64,000 nt of DNA from an uncultured bacterium (GTDB lineage Bacteria; Cyanobacteriota; Vampirovibrionia; Gastranaerophilales; Gastranaerophilaceae). A model generated the notes under the pieces. The model worked only from the letters and a program-made list of their open reading frames with translations, had not been told where the DNA came from and did not search any database. Location: contig CADAYD010000002.1 of assembly GCA_902791985.1 (NCBI GenBank), positions 1-64,000 on the forward strand, given 5' to 3'. The translations under genes and the position numbers were made by a program. Of the stretch, positions 51,769 through 60,995 are shown one piece after another (the stretch's first letter is position 1; every line of letters begins with the position of its first letter).

Positions 51769-53316
51769 ATGAATGAAACAGAAAAATTTATACAAATCAG
51801 AGAAGAATTTTCACCGGAACTTGATAAGGTTTTAAGAAAAGAAGAACAAACTGCGTGGAATTTTTATATAAATTCAAATGAAGAAAATCTTAAAGCATAC
51901 GAATTAGCGCAGGAAGAATATTCTAAACTTTTCAGCAACAAAAAAATTTACGAAAAATTTTTATCAATTAATTCCTCACAACTACAAAAACATGAAGAAA
52001 AACAACTGAAAGACCTGTTGAAAATCTTTGATAAAAGAATTAATACAGGTGAAATGTATAAAGCCATAGAGCAAAAAGAAAATGAAATTGCTCAAAAATA
52101 CAATTCTTATGTCCCAAATATTGACGGCAGAGAAGTTACAAAACCGGAAATATCAAAAATTTTACAAAATGAAAATAACCCTAAAATAAGACAAAAAGCA
52201 TATGAAGCAACAATAAAAGGCGGGGATTTAATTGCAGAGGACCTAATAGAATTTATCAAAATGCGCAATGAATTTGCAGCAACAAAAGGATATAAAAATT
52301 TCTTTGATTACCAATTAAAAGAAGAATTTGACGTTGAGTCAACATTTTTAAATAAACTCATTGATGAAGTTTATTCAGGAGCAAAAAATAAAATTAAAAC
52401 AATACAAGAAGGAACATACTTGGAGTTAAAGCAAATTTTTGGTACAGATAAACTTCAAGGCTGGCATTACGGACTATTGACAGATTCAAATCCCGAAAAG
52501 GCTGTAAATAAAATTCTTGAAACTAATTCTATTGAAGATATAACTAAAAAAGCATACCTGGGTATGGGCTATGATGTAGATAAAATGATAGCAGATGGTA
52601 AATTAACACTTGATTTATACCCCAGAAAAGGTAAAAATACACATGGTTTTTGTTTCGGCATTGATCCAGGTCGTGACTCGAGAATTTTGGCAAATTTAAG
52701 AAATGATGTAAACAGTTTAGATACTCTAAACCACGAAATGGGGCATTGTGTTTATGATTTAGGAATCTCAAGAGATTTGACCGTTATAGACAGGGCGCCG
52801 GCATCTTCTGCATTAACGGAAGCAATAGCAATGATGATGGGCGATTTAGCAAAGAAAGAAAATATCTTAAAAAATATCATCCCTGAATATTTACTTATTC
52901 GGTTCAAAAAATCAATTAGTAAAGATGAAGCAAATTTTATTTCTAAAAGCCTCTTGATTATTGATTTTGAACGAGAACTATATAAGAATCCCAACCAAAA
53001 TCCTGCAGAACTTTGGGCAGATTTAAGATTAAAATACAGAAACCAAAATCACGCACCTAATAATGAATGGGCAACTATTCCACATTATCTGTCACATCCG
53101 GTTTATTACCAAAACTACTTTAGAGCCGCACTTATGAAAGCACAAATTTACAAACATCTGCAAAAAACTTTAGGTAATATCACAGAAAACATCGAAACCG
53201 CAAATTATCTGAGAAATAATATATTTTCAAAAGGTGCTTCAATCGAAGAATATGAGCTTATTAAACAATTAACAGGCAAAAACTTTAATGCAAAAGATTA
53301 CATTAGCACCCTCTAA
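51769..53316 (+). CDS. ACE-like (M2/M3-type) zinc peptidase
   Basis: 515 residues. The gluzincin motif NHEMGHCVYD (HExxH near residue 322) is followed by SALTEAIAMMMG with the third ligand Glu. The downstream pattern FERELYKNPNQNPAELWADL and HPVYYQNYFRA closely follows the conserved C-terminal blocks of M2 dipeptidyl carboxypeptidases (angiotensin-converting-enzyme family). The family is usually about 550-600 residues; this one is a little short and has no signal peptide, so it is cytosolic, unlike most M2 enzymes. M3 oligopeptidases are the alternative. Probably trims peptides. Confidence 0.8.
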   Translation: MNETEKFIQIREEFSPELDKVLRKEEQTAWNFYINSNEENLKAYELAQEEYSKLFSNKKIYEKFLSINSSQLQKHEEKQLKDLLKIFDKRINTGEMYKAIEQKENEIAQKYNSYVPNIDGREVTKPEISKILQNENNPKIRQKAYEATIKGGDLIAEDLIEFIKMRNEFAATKGYKNFFDYQLKEEFDVESTFLNKLIDEVYSGAKNKIKTIQEGTYLELKQIFGTDKLQGWHYGLLTDSNPEKAVNKILETNSIEDITKKAYLGMGYDVDKMIADGKLTLDLYPRKGKNTHGFCFGIDPGRDSRILANLRNDVNSLDTLNHEMGHCVYDLGISRDLTVIDRAPASSALTEAIAMMMGDLAKKENILKNIIPEYLLIRFKKSISKDEANFISKSLLIIDFERELYKNPNQNPAELWADLRLKYRNQNHAPNNEWATIPHYLSHPVYYQNYFRAALMKAQIYKHLQKTLGNITENIETANYLRNNIFSKGASIEEYELIKQLTGKNFNAKDYISTL

Positions 53317-53927
53317 CCCATAGGTGGCGGTTGTATATATAAAGGTTTTAATTCTTGCCACTTACAATTATTTGACTTTAATTTTTCATAAGTCAATTTT
53401 GCTAAAATATTTCCAAGCGGATACTGCTTTTGTTGATATGATATTCCACCAAGACGAGAAACCAACTTGTCATCAGTAACAAGAATATAATCGGAAGTCC
53501 GTAAAATTTGTTCTACTTCTTCCAGTTGCACCGCACCCTTAATTTCGCCGTCCGCAAGAAAATATGCAGCATTTTTTCTTGCATCAAGCGCAACAGCTAC
53601 GTTATTCGCATTAATAATTTTTTCTAAAATTTCTAATGAAGAAATTCCGACAGCAGGAACATTTAATTGCTGAGCCATTGTTCTTGCAACAGTAGTGCAG
53701 GCTCTTATACCAGTAAAGCTGCCCGGACCTATATTTGTTCCTATAGCCTCTATATCTTGCGGCTTCATATTATTTTCTTTTAACACTTCTCTTATTGTTG
53801 ATATTAAAAAAGCAGAATGATATTTATTATCTTGATTAGTAACAATTTTTGAGGATAATATTTTTTCATTCTCAGCCAAAGTAACATACATTTTATCTAA
53901 ACACGTATCAAAAACTAATATTTTCAC
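53313..53927 (-). CDS. tsaB: tRNA t6A biosynthesis protein TsaB
   Basis: TsaB (about 204 residues), partner of TsaD in forming threonylcarbamoyl-adenosine at tRNA position 37. It starts VKILVFDTCLDKMYVTLAE, followed by GTNIGPGSFTGIRACTTVARTMA, the family signature, and VAVALDARKNAAYF. GTG at 53927 is chosen because it overlaps the tsaE stop as GTGA and AGAGGAAT precedes it. It ends 4 bases into the convergent peptidase gene. Confidence 0.93.
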   Translation of the reverse strand: MKILVFDTCLDKMYVTLAENEKILSSKIVTNQDNKYHSAFLISTIREVLKENNMKPQDIEAIGTNIGPGSFTGIRACTTVARTMAQQLNVPAVGISSLEILEKIINANNVAVALDARKNAAYFLADGEIKGAVQLEEVEQILRTSDYILVTDDKLVSRLGGISYQQKQYPLGNILAKLTYEKLKSNNCKWQELKPLYIQPPPMG

Positions 53928-54397
53928 TTTATTAATTCCTCTACTATTCGAGCACATTTTTCTCCGAAACCTTCAAATGAATATCTTCGAGAATCGTCAT
54001 CTTCGTAGGTCACGTTAATTTTTATATGGTCAAAGGGAACCTGATTTTGTCCAAATTGAGCCCATTCTACAAAAGTTATCTGTTTACCTTCCGAATACTC
54101 CTGCAATTCATCGAAAATTGTTTTTACCCCTTCATTTTCGAGTCTGTATAAGTCAAAATGATATACCGGAATTTTTGCGCTATGATATTCATTTAATATT
54201 ACAAAGCTCGGGCTTGTGACCTTTTCTGTTATTCCGATTGCTTCAGCAACTTTTTTGACAAATGCAGTTTTTCCTGCTCCAATTTCACCATAAAGATTTA
54301 TAAAACAACCGTCATTTTCTATTAATTTTGCAAAACGGTATGCAAGTTCTTTTGTATCATCAAGAGTTTTGCATATTTTTTCATAAGTTTTAGTCAT
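53924..54397 (-). CDS. tsaE: tRNA t6A biosynthesis ATPase TsaE
   Basis: TsaE (157 residues), the ATPase that regenerates the TsaB-TsaD complex. Walker A is NLYGEIGAGKTAFVKKVAEA; SPSFVILNEYHS, VYHFDLYRLE and ITFVEWAQFGQ are the typical following blocks. It overlaps tsaB at the GTGA junction and the diguanylate cyclase gene by 8 bases. tsaC and tsaD are elsewhere. Confidence 0.95.
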   Translation of the reverse strand: MTKTYEKICKTLDDTKELAYRFAKLIENDGCFINLYGEIGAGKTAFVKKVAEAIGITEKVTSPSFVILNEYHSAKIPVYHFDLYRLENEGVKTIFDELQEYSEGKQITFVEWAQFGQNQVPFDHIKINVTYEDDDSRRYSFEGFGEKCARIVEELIK

Positions 54398-55625
54398 AAT
54401 TCACCACTACCTTATTTCTGCCGGTATTTTTAGCCTGATACAAAGCCTTATCGGCTTTTTTGATTAAATCATCTTCACTGTCATTTTCTTTTATTTCATA
54501 AATACCTAAACTAAGTGTAATCTTAATTTCTTTTTGTTCACTGTCAGGCGCTACCTTTGAAATATCAATAACTTTATCTTCAACCATTTTTCTCAAACGT
54601 TCCGCAACCATCTGAGCCTCATTAATTTTAGTAAACGGCAATAAAATAGAAAATTCTTCTCCTCCGTATCGACCGGCAATATCATATTCACGGAGCTGAC
54701 CTCTTATTACTTTTGCAATTGTTTTTAGCACCAAATCGCCTGTAGCGTGGCCAAATGTATCATTGACATTTTTGAAATAATCAATGTCAGTCATAATTCC
54801 ACACAATGGAGCATGTTGACGTTTTGCATTCGATACTTCCTGCTTTATACGAGATTCCAGCTGATGCCTGTTATAAAAACCGGTTAGAGCATCTAAAGTC
54901 GCATGTTTTAATATTTCCGCATATACATTCGCTCTATTAATTGTGATTGCAATTTGGTTTGATAATTGTTCCAAATACTCTCTATCTTTAGCTATAATTA
55001 CATCCTCAGTACTTTTTGCTGCTAATGAACCGACATATTTACCTTCACATATCAATGGTAAGACATAAGTTTTGCCTTCCGAAATAAGTTCTTTTTCTTG
55101 CAAATTTTGAGTTATATTTAAAATATTTTCATCTTTGCAATCATTTGGATAAGAAAGAACACTAATTCCGGTGCTATCATCTTTTAAAAATATATAAATC
55201 AGATAATCCTCAAAAAACTTATCAAGCATTTCACCAATTATAGGAATAATATATTTTAGTTCATATTGGGTCTCTATTATTTTTGCAATATTCTTCATCG
55301 TATCGTGATAATTTACATCTTTTTGCATTTTTTTAATAAGTAATATATTCTGGATTTTTATAGATATAAATTTTTCACATATTTTCAAAAATTGTGACAA
55401 ATTATCATCCATAGATGAAAATTCAAGACTGCCCAAGTACTTATCGTTATTGAAAATAGGGTAACGGTTTGGCAAATTTACAGCCTTTACGGCATCTTCA
55501 ATATCAAGTATAAAATCACTCACCCCAAAATTATCCTTGAAAAAGGTTCCTAAAGAAGAGCTAAGTAATTCTTCACTGTAACTCTCATATAAGATATTTG
55601 AAAGTTTTCCGATTTTATCAAGCAT
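54390..55625 (-). CDS. GAF-GGDEF diguanylate cyclase
   Basis: 411 residues. A GAF-like sensor occupies about 95-235 (LPLICEGKYVGSLAAKS), then a GGDEF domain starting LDALTGFYNRHQLE. The active-site loop is RYGGEEFSILLPF near residue 321, and an RxxD feedback-inhibition I-site (REYD) lies five residues before it, so the enzyme should make c-di-GMP and be product-inhibited. No membrane segment; cytosolic. First gene of a unit that also holds tsaE and tsaB, an unusual pairing. Confidence 0.93.
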   Translation of the reverse strand: MLDKIGKLSNILYESYSEELLSSSLGTFFKDNFGVSDFILDIEDAVKAVNLPNRYPIFNNDKYLGSLEFSSMDDNLSQFLKICEKFISIKIQNILLIKKMQKDVNYHDTMKNIAKIIETQYELKYIIPIIGEMLDKFFEDYLIYIFLKDDSTGISVLSYPNDCKDENILNITQNLQEKELISEGKTYVLPLICEGKYVGSLAAKSTEDVIIAKDREYLEQLSNQIAITINRANVYAEILKHATLDALTGFYNRHQLESRIKQEVSNAKRQHAPLCGIMTDIDYFKNVNDTFGHATGDLVLKTIAKVIRGQLREYDIAGRYGGEEFSILLPFTKINEAQMVAERLRKMVEDKVIDISKVAPDSEQKEIKITLSLGIYEIKENDSEDDLIKKADKALYQAKNTGRNKVVVNYD

Positions 55626-55678
55626 TATATTATTCTGAAGTTAATACAGAATCTCCCTAACTATAAATATATTATTAG

Positions 55679-56431
55679 CTATACATCCACCTGCTGAGCA
55701 ATTTCATCCGAAATATCACAGTTTGCATAGACATTTTGAACATCATCAAGTTCTTCAAGTCTTTCAATTAATCGCATAACAGAAGTCGCAGTTTTAACAT
55801 CAGTTATTTCAATTGTATTTTTCGGGATTCTTGTTAATTCAGCAGTTTCACTTTTGAAACCTTCTTTTTCAAGACCTTCGACAACACTCTGAAAAGATTC
55901 AACAGAAGTAATAACTCTATATGCTTCTTCATCTTCTTCAACATCTTCAGCATCAAGATTTATTGCGGCTTCAAAGAGTTTTTCAAAATCATTATCATTG
56001 GCATTGAAAGTAATTAAGCCTTTTTTATCAAACATATAACTTACACAATTTGTTTCTCCAAGATTACCGTTAAATTTTGAGAAAAGGCTTCTTACATCTC
56101 CCGCAGTACGATTGCGATTGTCAGTCATCGTCTCAACAACGACAGCGACACCACCTGCGCCATAACCTTCGTAAGTAATTTCTTCATAATTATCACCTGC
56201 ACCTGCTCCTGCCCCCTTATCAATTGCGCGCTTAATATTGTCGTTTGGCAATCCGGAAGCCTTTGCCTTTTCAATAGCTGTTCTTAGGCGAAAATTACCC
56301 GCAGGGTCAGGTCCACCAAGACGTGCCGCAACTATAATTTCTCTTGAATATTTCTGAAAAACAACGGCTTTTTGGCTATCCGTTTTTGCTTTTTTATTCT
56401 TAATATTTGCCCATTTTGAATGTCCTGACAT
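55679..56431 (-). CDS. YebC/TACO1-family protein
   Basis: 250 residues, full-length YebC family: [65 protein letters not shown] and [19 protein letters not shown] are all present. Members act as transcription regulators (PmpR) or help ribosomes through proline stretches (TACO1, YebC2). Which role applies cannot be read here. Stands alone. Confidence 0.95.
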   Translation of the reverse strand: MSGHSKWANIKNKKAKTDSQKAVVFQKYSREIIVAARLGGPDPAGNFRLRTAIEKAKASGLPNDNIKRAIDKGAGAGAGDNYEEITYEGYGAGGVAVVVETMTDNRNRTAGDVRSLFSKFNGNLGETNCVSYMFDKKGLITFNANDNDFEKLFEAAINLDAEDVEEDEEAYRVITSVESFQSVVEGLEKEGFKSETAELTRIPKNTIEITDVKTATSVMRLIERLEELDDVQNVYANCDISDEIAQQVDV

Positions 56432-56523
56432 ATTTATATCCCTTCTTTTAGTCCTAATGCGTTACACTAGGTAATTTTATCAAAAATATCATTAATATTC
56501 AACAAGATTTACTAAATGGATAT

Positions 56524-56868
56524 TTAAACATTCTTTAAGTGCTCAATTTTTAACTCAGGATATAACGTAATCCCAATAACATCAATTTGATATTTACTGA
56601 TTTTATGTTCATTCAAATAAGAAAAAACTCCTGTTTTAATATTATTGTATTTTGTTTTAGTTATTGCTTCTAAAGGAGTTCCAAAAGCATTTGTTTTACG
56701 AGTTTTTACCTCAACAAAAACAATCATATTTTTGTATTTTGCAATAATATCAATTTCGCAAAGTTTGGAAAAATGCTTATTGCGCTCCAAAATTTCATAC
56801 CCGTTTTTCAAAAGATACTCACACGCAATATCCTCACCTTTAGTCCCAAATTCACGATTATTCATCAA
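56524..56868 (-). CDS. YraN family putative nuclease (UPF0102)
   Basis: 114 residues with the restriction-endonuclease-like core of YraN: GTKGEDIACEYLLKNGYEIL, then LCEIDIIAKYKNMIVFVEVKTRKTNAFG (D...E-x-K catalytic triad-like residues). Function uncertain; the fold suggests a DNA-processing role. It overlaps the start of its downstream partner's frame region with the BadF-type gene upstream by 11 bases, so they are cotranscribed. Confidence 0.9.
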   Translation of the reverse strand: MMNNREFGTKGEDIACEYLLKNGYEILERNKHFSKLCEIDIIAKYKNMIVFVEVKTRKTNAFGTPLEAITKTKYNNIKTGVFSYLNEHKISKYQIDVIGITLYPELKIEHLKNV

Positions 56869-57532
56869 TTAATCCCTCGCAAAGAACAAAACGACCAATC
56901 AATACAACTTCACAATAATTCTTTAATGAATCAACAAGGCATTTATTTTCACAAAAACCTCCTGATAGATAGAGCTTTTCAGGTTTCTTCGCAAAATTCC
57001 ACGCATTATAAGCAATCCCATGTACAAATTTTGAAACAGCAACAGAAGCATCTTCACCATTTGATATAGAATCCATAATTTTTTCCAAACCAAATATCCC
57101 ACACGTTATATTAAATTTTTCGGTATTGAATTTTAAATCTGAAACATCCAGATCATAGAATTTTAAAAGCATTTCAACAGTTGCACCTGTAGAACTGGCA
57201 CAAGACATATTCCAATCCATATCACTGAATTTACCGTCTTTAAAACTAATCCATTTTGCATCTCTGCTGCCCAAATCAAGAACAGTTGCGTTATCCTCAA
57301 TATATTTTTTTGCCCCTTTGGCAAGTGCAATAATTTCATTTTCATGAATATCAGAACCGGTCATATGACCACACGCAGACTTTATATTTAAATCAAAATC
57401 TTTAAGCCTTTTAGACTCAAGAAGGTAATAATTCATATTCTCACGAATTTTTACGGGAGAAAGCCTATCAACAGTTTCGTTTGTTGATATAATTTTTGAA
57501 TAAGTTGTACCTGCGTCTAAATATAATGCCAT
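56858..57532 (-). CDS. BadF/HgdC-type ATPase (acyl-CoA dehydratase activase-like)
   Basis: 224 residues of the ASKHA actin-like fold: LYLDAGTTYSKII (phosphate loop 1), VLDLGSRDAKWISF (phosphate loop 2, normally DIGGQDSK), CASSTGATVEMLLKF and LYLSGGFCEN (adenosine pocket). The family includes activators of 2-hydroxyacyl-CoA dehydratases, which need a bridging Fe-S cluster between subunits, but this one is shorter and no dehydratase genes are present. Role unknown. It heads a two-gene unit with yraN. Confidence 0.8.
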   Translation of the reverse strand: MALYLDAGTTYSKIISTNETVDRLSPVKIRENMNYYLLESKRLKDFDLNIKSACGHMTGSDIHENEIIALAKGAKKYIEDNATVLDLGSRDAKWISFKDGKFSDMDWNMSCASSTGATVEMLLKFYDLDVSDLKFNTEKFNITCGIFGLEKIMDSISNGEDASVAVSKFVHGIAYNAWNFAKKPEKLYLSGGFCENKCLVDSLKNYCEVVLIGRFVLCEGLIDE

Positions 57533-57612
57533 AAAGTGATTTTTTCACAAGATTACGATAATTGCAAATGAATGTAAATTTGTGTTATATATAAAATAGA
57601 GGATTTTGGAAT

Positions 57613-58359
57613 ATGATTAACAGAAAATCACGTGATGAAATAAAAAAAATGATACATGCAGGGCATATTGTTGCACTGGTGCATGAAAAAATGAAAGAAG
57701 TACTTGAACCGGGGATTTCAACAAAAGAACTTGATAATTATGCAATGAAAGTTATTAAGGAAAATCGGGCAGTCCCAACCTTTTTAGGTTACAACGGATT
57801 CCCGGCAAGCATATGTACATCAATAAACGAACAAGTTGTCCACGGTATCCCTTCAGAAAAAATTACGGTAAAAGAAGGGGATATCATTGCTATTGATGTT
57901 GGAGCAACTTACGGCGGAATGGTCGGAGACAGCGCATGGTCTTACGAAGTTGGTGAGGTCAGTCCGGAAAAGCACAAATTAATGCTTACGACTGAAGAAG
58001 CACTATTTGCCGGCATAGCCCAAATGAAACCGGGCAACACCTTAGACGATATCTCAAAAGCGATAGAGAAAGTCGCAGTGCGGGAGGGTTACGGGATTGT
58101 AAGACAATACGGCGGACATGGTGTTGGACATGTTATGCACGAAGATCCATTTTTGTACAATTACAGTGTCGGCGACAAAACTCTTATCAAATCGGGCTAC
58201 GCCATTGCTATAGAGCCGATGTTGAATCTAGGCGGAGATGATGTATTTGTCGGTGAGGATGACTGGCTTGTATCAACAGTTGATGGTAAAGCATCCGCAC
58301 ATTTCGAGCACACAGTAATCGCAACCGATGACGGTCCTATTATTACTACAAAATTATAA
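57613..58359 (+). CDS. map: Methionine aminopeptidase type I
   Basis: 248 residues. Removes initiator Met. Metal ligands and context are intact: IAIDVGATYGGMVGDSAW (two Asp), GGHGVGHVMHEDP (His), AIAIEPML (Glu) and SAHFEHTV (Glu). The N-terminus lacks an SH3-binding extension, as expected for a bacterial type Ia enzyme. TAGAGGA precedes the start region. Followed by a nuclease-like gene 10 bases on. Confidence 0.97.
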   Translation: MINRKSRDEIKKMIHAGHIVALVHEKMKEVLEPGISTKELDNYAMKVIKENRAVPTFLGYNGFPASICTSINEQVVHGIPSEKITVKEGDIIAIDVGATYGGMVGDSAWSYEVGEVSPEKHKLMLTTEEALFAGIAQMKPGNTLDDISKAIEKVAVREGYGIVRQYGGHGVGHVMHEDPFLYNYSVGDKTLIKSGYAIAIEPMLNLGGDDVFVGEDDWLVSTVDGKASAHFEHTVIATDDGPIITTKL

Positions 58360-58369
58360 GCAGGTAAAA

Positions 58370-59029
58370 ATGAACTACTATATAGGATTATCACTCGCAT
58401 CCAGTTCCGGTATGGACTCAGGGGTTGCAGTGATTGATGAAGATAATAATTTGATAACACTGGATAAATTATACAAAATGAATGATGTAATCTACTTTTT
58501 TGAGAATTTTACATCTCTAAAGAACTCAAAAATTTGCGCATCTGTTCCATATGACAGAACAATGCTCGACGGTAAATGGAGAATATTGGGTAAACAATAT
58601 CTTCCGGTTGCAACAAATAAAAATATACCCAACAGAGATAATTGGACTCAAAGGCACAGCACAAGAGGTTCTGATTATTTTAGAGAACTCACGGAACGAG
58701 GCATAAAAGTTTCAAGGTTTGATATTTATATGACAAGACAAAGTATGCATTTAAACTCGTGTTACAAAGATCGTTCGCCGGCTGATTGCAAATTTCTTCA
58801 GCAAGCGTTGAGGAATGAATGGGGGTTTGATACACTTCCGTCTAATATGATGCCTATGTCACATATGGAAGCCATATTAGGGGCAATCCTTGCTAAAGAA
58901 AACGAGCTACATCCGGAAAAAATTCGTACACTTTATGAATTCAAAGGACTAAATGTTATTGATATTAATCAAAATATAAGAATATCAACAGATATTTTTA
59001 AATTCGAAAATGATTTAGTAAAAATATAG
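58370..59029 (+). CDS. RNase H-like fold protein (DUF429-like)
   Basis: About 219 residues. The opening MNYYIGLSLASSSGMDSGVAVID and later ICASVPYDRTML resemble the first strands of the predicted RNase H-like nucleases of the DUF429 group, including a conserved Arg-rich segment (RHSTRGSDYFRELTERGIKV) and MSHMEAILGAILA near the end. The canonical Asp triad is not clearly complete. ATG 58370 is preferred (GCAGGTAAAA before it). Possibly cotranscribed with map and the next gene. Confidence 0.5.
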   Translation: MNYYIGLSLASSSGMDSGVAVIDEDNNLITLDKLYKMNDVIYFFENFTSLKNSKICASVPYDRTMLDGKWRILGKQYLPVATNKNIPNRDNWTQRHSTRGSDYFRELTERGIKVSRFDIYMTRQSMHLNSCYKDRSPADCKFLQQALRNEWGFDTLPSNMMPMSHMEAILGAILAKENELHPEKIRTLYEFKGLNVIDINQNIRISTDIFKFENDLVKI

Positions 59030-59038
59030 AGGGACAAA

Positions 59039-60259
59039 ATGCTTAATAAAATTAAGCAATATTTAAATAATTTATATAATCCGTTACTTTACTATATAGA
59101 TAAAAATGGAAATTCCATTTTTAAAAATTTATGTCTTTTTAAAAACAATGGCAACCTTTACAATAAAACGATTTCTGTTAAAGAAGCAGGTCATATTCTT
59201 GAATATAGAATTAAACTTGGTAAGAAGTTAAAAATTTATACTTTTTACTTAACTATTATTATTTATTTCTTATTTATACACACGTTTTACAATATCAGCG
59301 GTTTACTATTATGTGAAACATTATGGATTATACTTTACTTTTCAGGCAGAATGATATGTTCATATCTTTTCTCAAATAAAATTCGTACAGCATACGGTCA
59401 ATACACAATTACGGATTTTAATCCTAATATTTCTGAAAATAAAAAAATAGAATATAGAAACAATTATTTGGCAAAATGTTCATTATTATTAATAGCAATA
59501 TTAATCTTTTCAACGTTTGGATTGATACTTTCAGGAGCAATAAAATACACTGCAAATAAGAAAAATCCGAATTATAAAATTGCAACAAAACTTTCAGCAA
59601 TTTACACAAAAATTTACCCGATAAAACCGTTTATTCTTGAGATTAGTGCGGTTAACAACTATCAAAACGGGGATTTTATCAATGCAAGCGCAAACTATAT
59701 TAAAGCAATAAAAATGAGCGGTAGAAATTTTACAGAAAAAGATTACGAAAAATTTGCAAATCTTCTATATCTTGTAAAAAAATCAGAAGGCTCACAAAAT
59801 GCAATTGATACATTCAATGAGTATACAACCCAAAAACGCACAACTATTGAACAACAAGCAAAATTGTTATGGATTAAATCAATGTTCAGCATAGCAAATG
59901 GATTACCTGAATTTGTCATGAATGACTATGATGATTTAATTTTCTCACTAAATGATAAAAAATTTAAAAAGGAAAAATTCTATATATTATCGGATAAAGC
60001 ATATATGCTCTATTTGATAGGAGATTACCAATCTGCAATCAATATATATAATAATCTGATAAACTATGCAAAAGAAAATCCGAAAGACTATGAACAAGAA
60101 CTTAAAAGATTATATGCGGAGCGAGGTTTTACCAGACAAAAATTGGGGGATAGAATCGGAGGAGATTCAGATTTTATTGATTCGGAGATTGACCTCTATG
60201 AAATCGAAAAATACGAACCCAAACTCATAGAACCTACATTTATTATAGAAAAGTTTTAA
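59039..60259 (+). CDS. Membrane protein with TPR-like C-terminal half
   Basis: 406 residues, family not recognised. Two hydrophobic helices at about 68-110 and one at about 145-170 anchor it. The C-terminal 220 residues have TPR-like helix pairs (NGDFINASANYIKAIKM, LSDKAYMLYLIGDYQSAINI, YAERGFTRQKLGDR). A likely scaffold at the membrane. It ends 17 bases inside the convergent thymidylate kinase gene. Confidence 0.6.
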   Translation: MLNKIKQYLNNLYNPLLYYIDKNGNSIFKNLCLFKNNGNLYNKTISVKEAGHILEYRIKLGKKLKIYTFYLTIIIYFLFIHTFYNISGLLLCETLWIILYFSGRMICSYLFSNKIRTAYGQYTITDFNPNISENKKIEYRNNYLAKCSLLLIAILIFSTFGLILSGAIKYTANKKNPNYKIATKLSAIYTKIYPIKPFILEISAVNNYQNGDFINASANYIKAIKMSGRNFTEKDYEKFANLLYLVKKSEGSQNAIDTFNEYTTQKRTTIEQQAKLLWIKSMFSIANGLPEFVMNDYDDLIFSLNDKKFKKEKFYILSDKAYMLYLIGDYQSAINIYNNLINYAKENPKDYEQELKRLYAERGFTRQKLGDRIGGDSDFIDSEIDLYEIEKYEPKLIEPTFIIEKF

Positions 60260-60866
60260 TAATTTTCAAAACTTGTTCAAAAACATCTTCTATTTGCATA
60301 GTTGCATTAATAACTTTTACTCTCGAAGGTTCATTTTTTGCTATTTCAAGATACCCGTTTCTTACACGATTAAAGAAATCATTACCGGCACTTTCCATTC
60401 TGTCTTTTTCTGCGCCGACTCTTCTCATAGAAGTTTCAATATCAACATCAAAAACAAACGTTAAATCAGGTTTCATACCGTTTGTAGCAATATTGTTTAA
60501 CATATTAATTTGGTTTAAATCAAGACCTCGTCCATAACCTTGATAAGCAACAGTACTATCCGTATGTCTATCACAAAGTACAATAGTCCCTTCATCTACT
60601 GCAGGCTTAACAATTGTATCAATATGCTGAGCCCTGTCTGCAAGGAATAAAAAGGACTCACATCTGTCAGAAACAACACCATCATAATTTAACAAAATAT
60701 CTCTGACCTTTTCACCAAGACCTTTTGCCCCAGGCTCACGTGTAACAAGCACATCATAACCTTCATTTAATAAATATTCTTTTAAAAGGTTCAATTGAGT
60801 CGTTTTGCCGCAACCGTCAGCCCCTTCAAATGTGATAAATTTACCCTTTTTAATCTCTGTTCCCAT
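60243..60866 (-). CDS. tmk: Thymidylate kinase
   Basis: 207 residues; phosphorylates dTMP to dTDP. P-loop ITFEGADGCGKTTQLNLL, the DRx motif VTREPGAKGLGEKVR, VLCDRHTDSTVAYQGYGRG and the lid region DRMESAGNDFFNRVRNGY. Complete. It is monocistronic and 3'-overlaps the TPR protein gene. Confidence 0.97.
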   Translation of the reverse strand: MGTEIKKGKFITFEGADGCGKTTQLNLLKEYLLNEGYDVLVTREPGAKGLGEKVRDILLNYDGVVSDRCESFLFLADRAQHIDTIVKPAVDEGTIVLCDRHTDSTVAYQGYGRGLDLNQINMLNNIATNGMKPDLTFVFDVDIETSMRRVGAEKDRMESAGNDFFNRVRNGYLEIAKNEPSRVKVINATMQIEDVFEQVLKIIKTFL

Positions 60867-60995
60867 AACAAAATTATATCAAAAACAAATTTTTATTTAA
60901 ATGTTACGAATTGTAAACAAAAATTCAAGCATTGAAATAAGCAATTACAGAAATTTTTTATATATGAGAGAGAGTTTAAATTTGAGAGAGTACAC

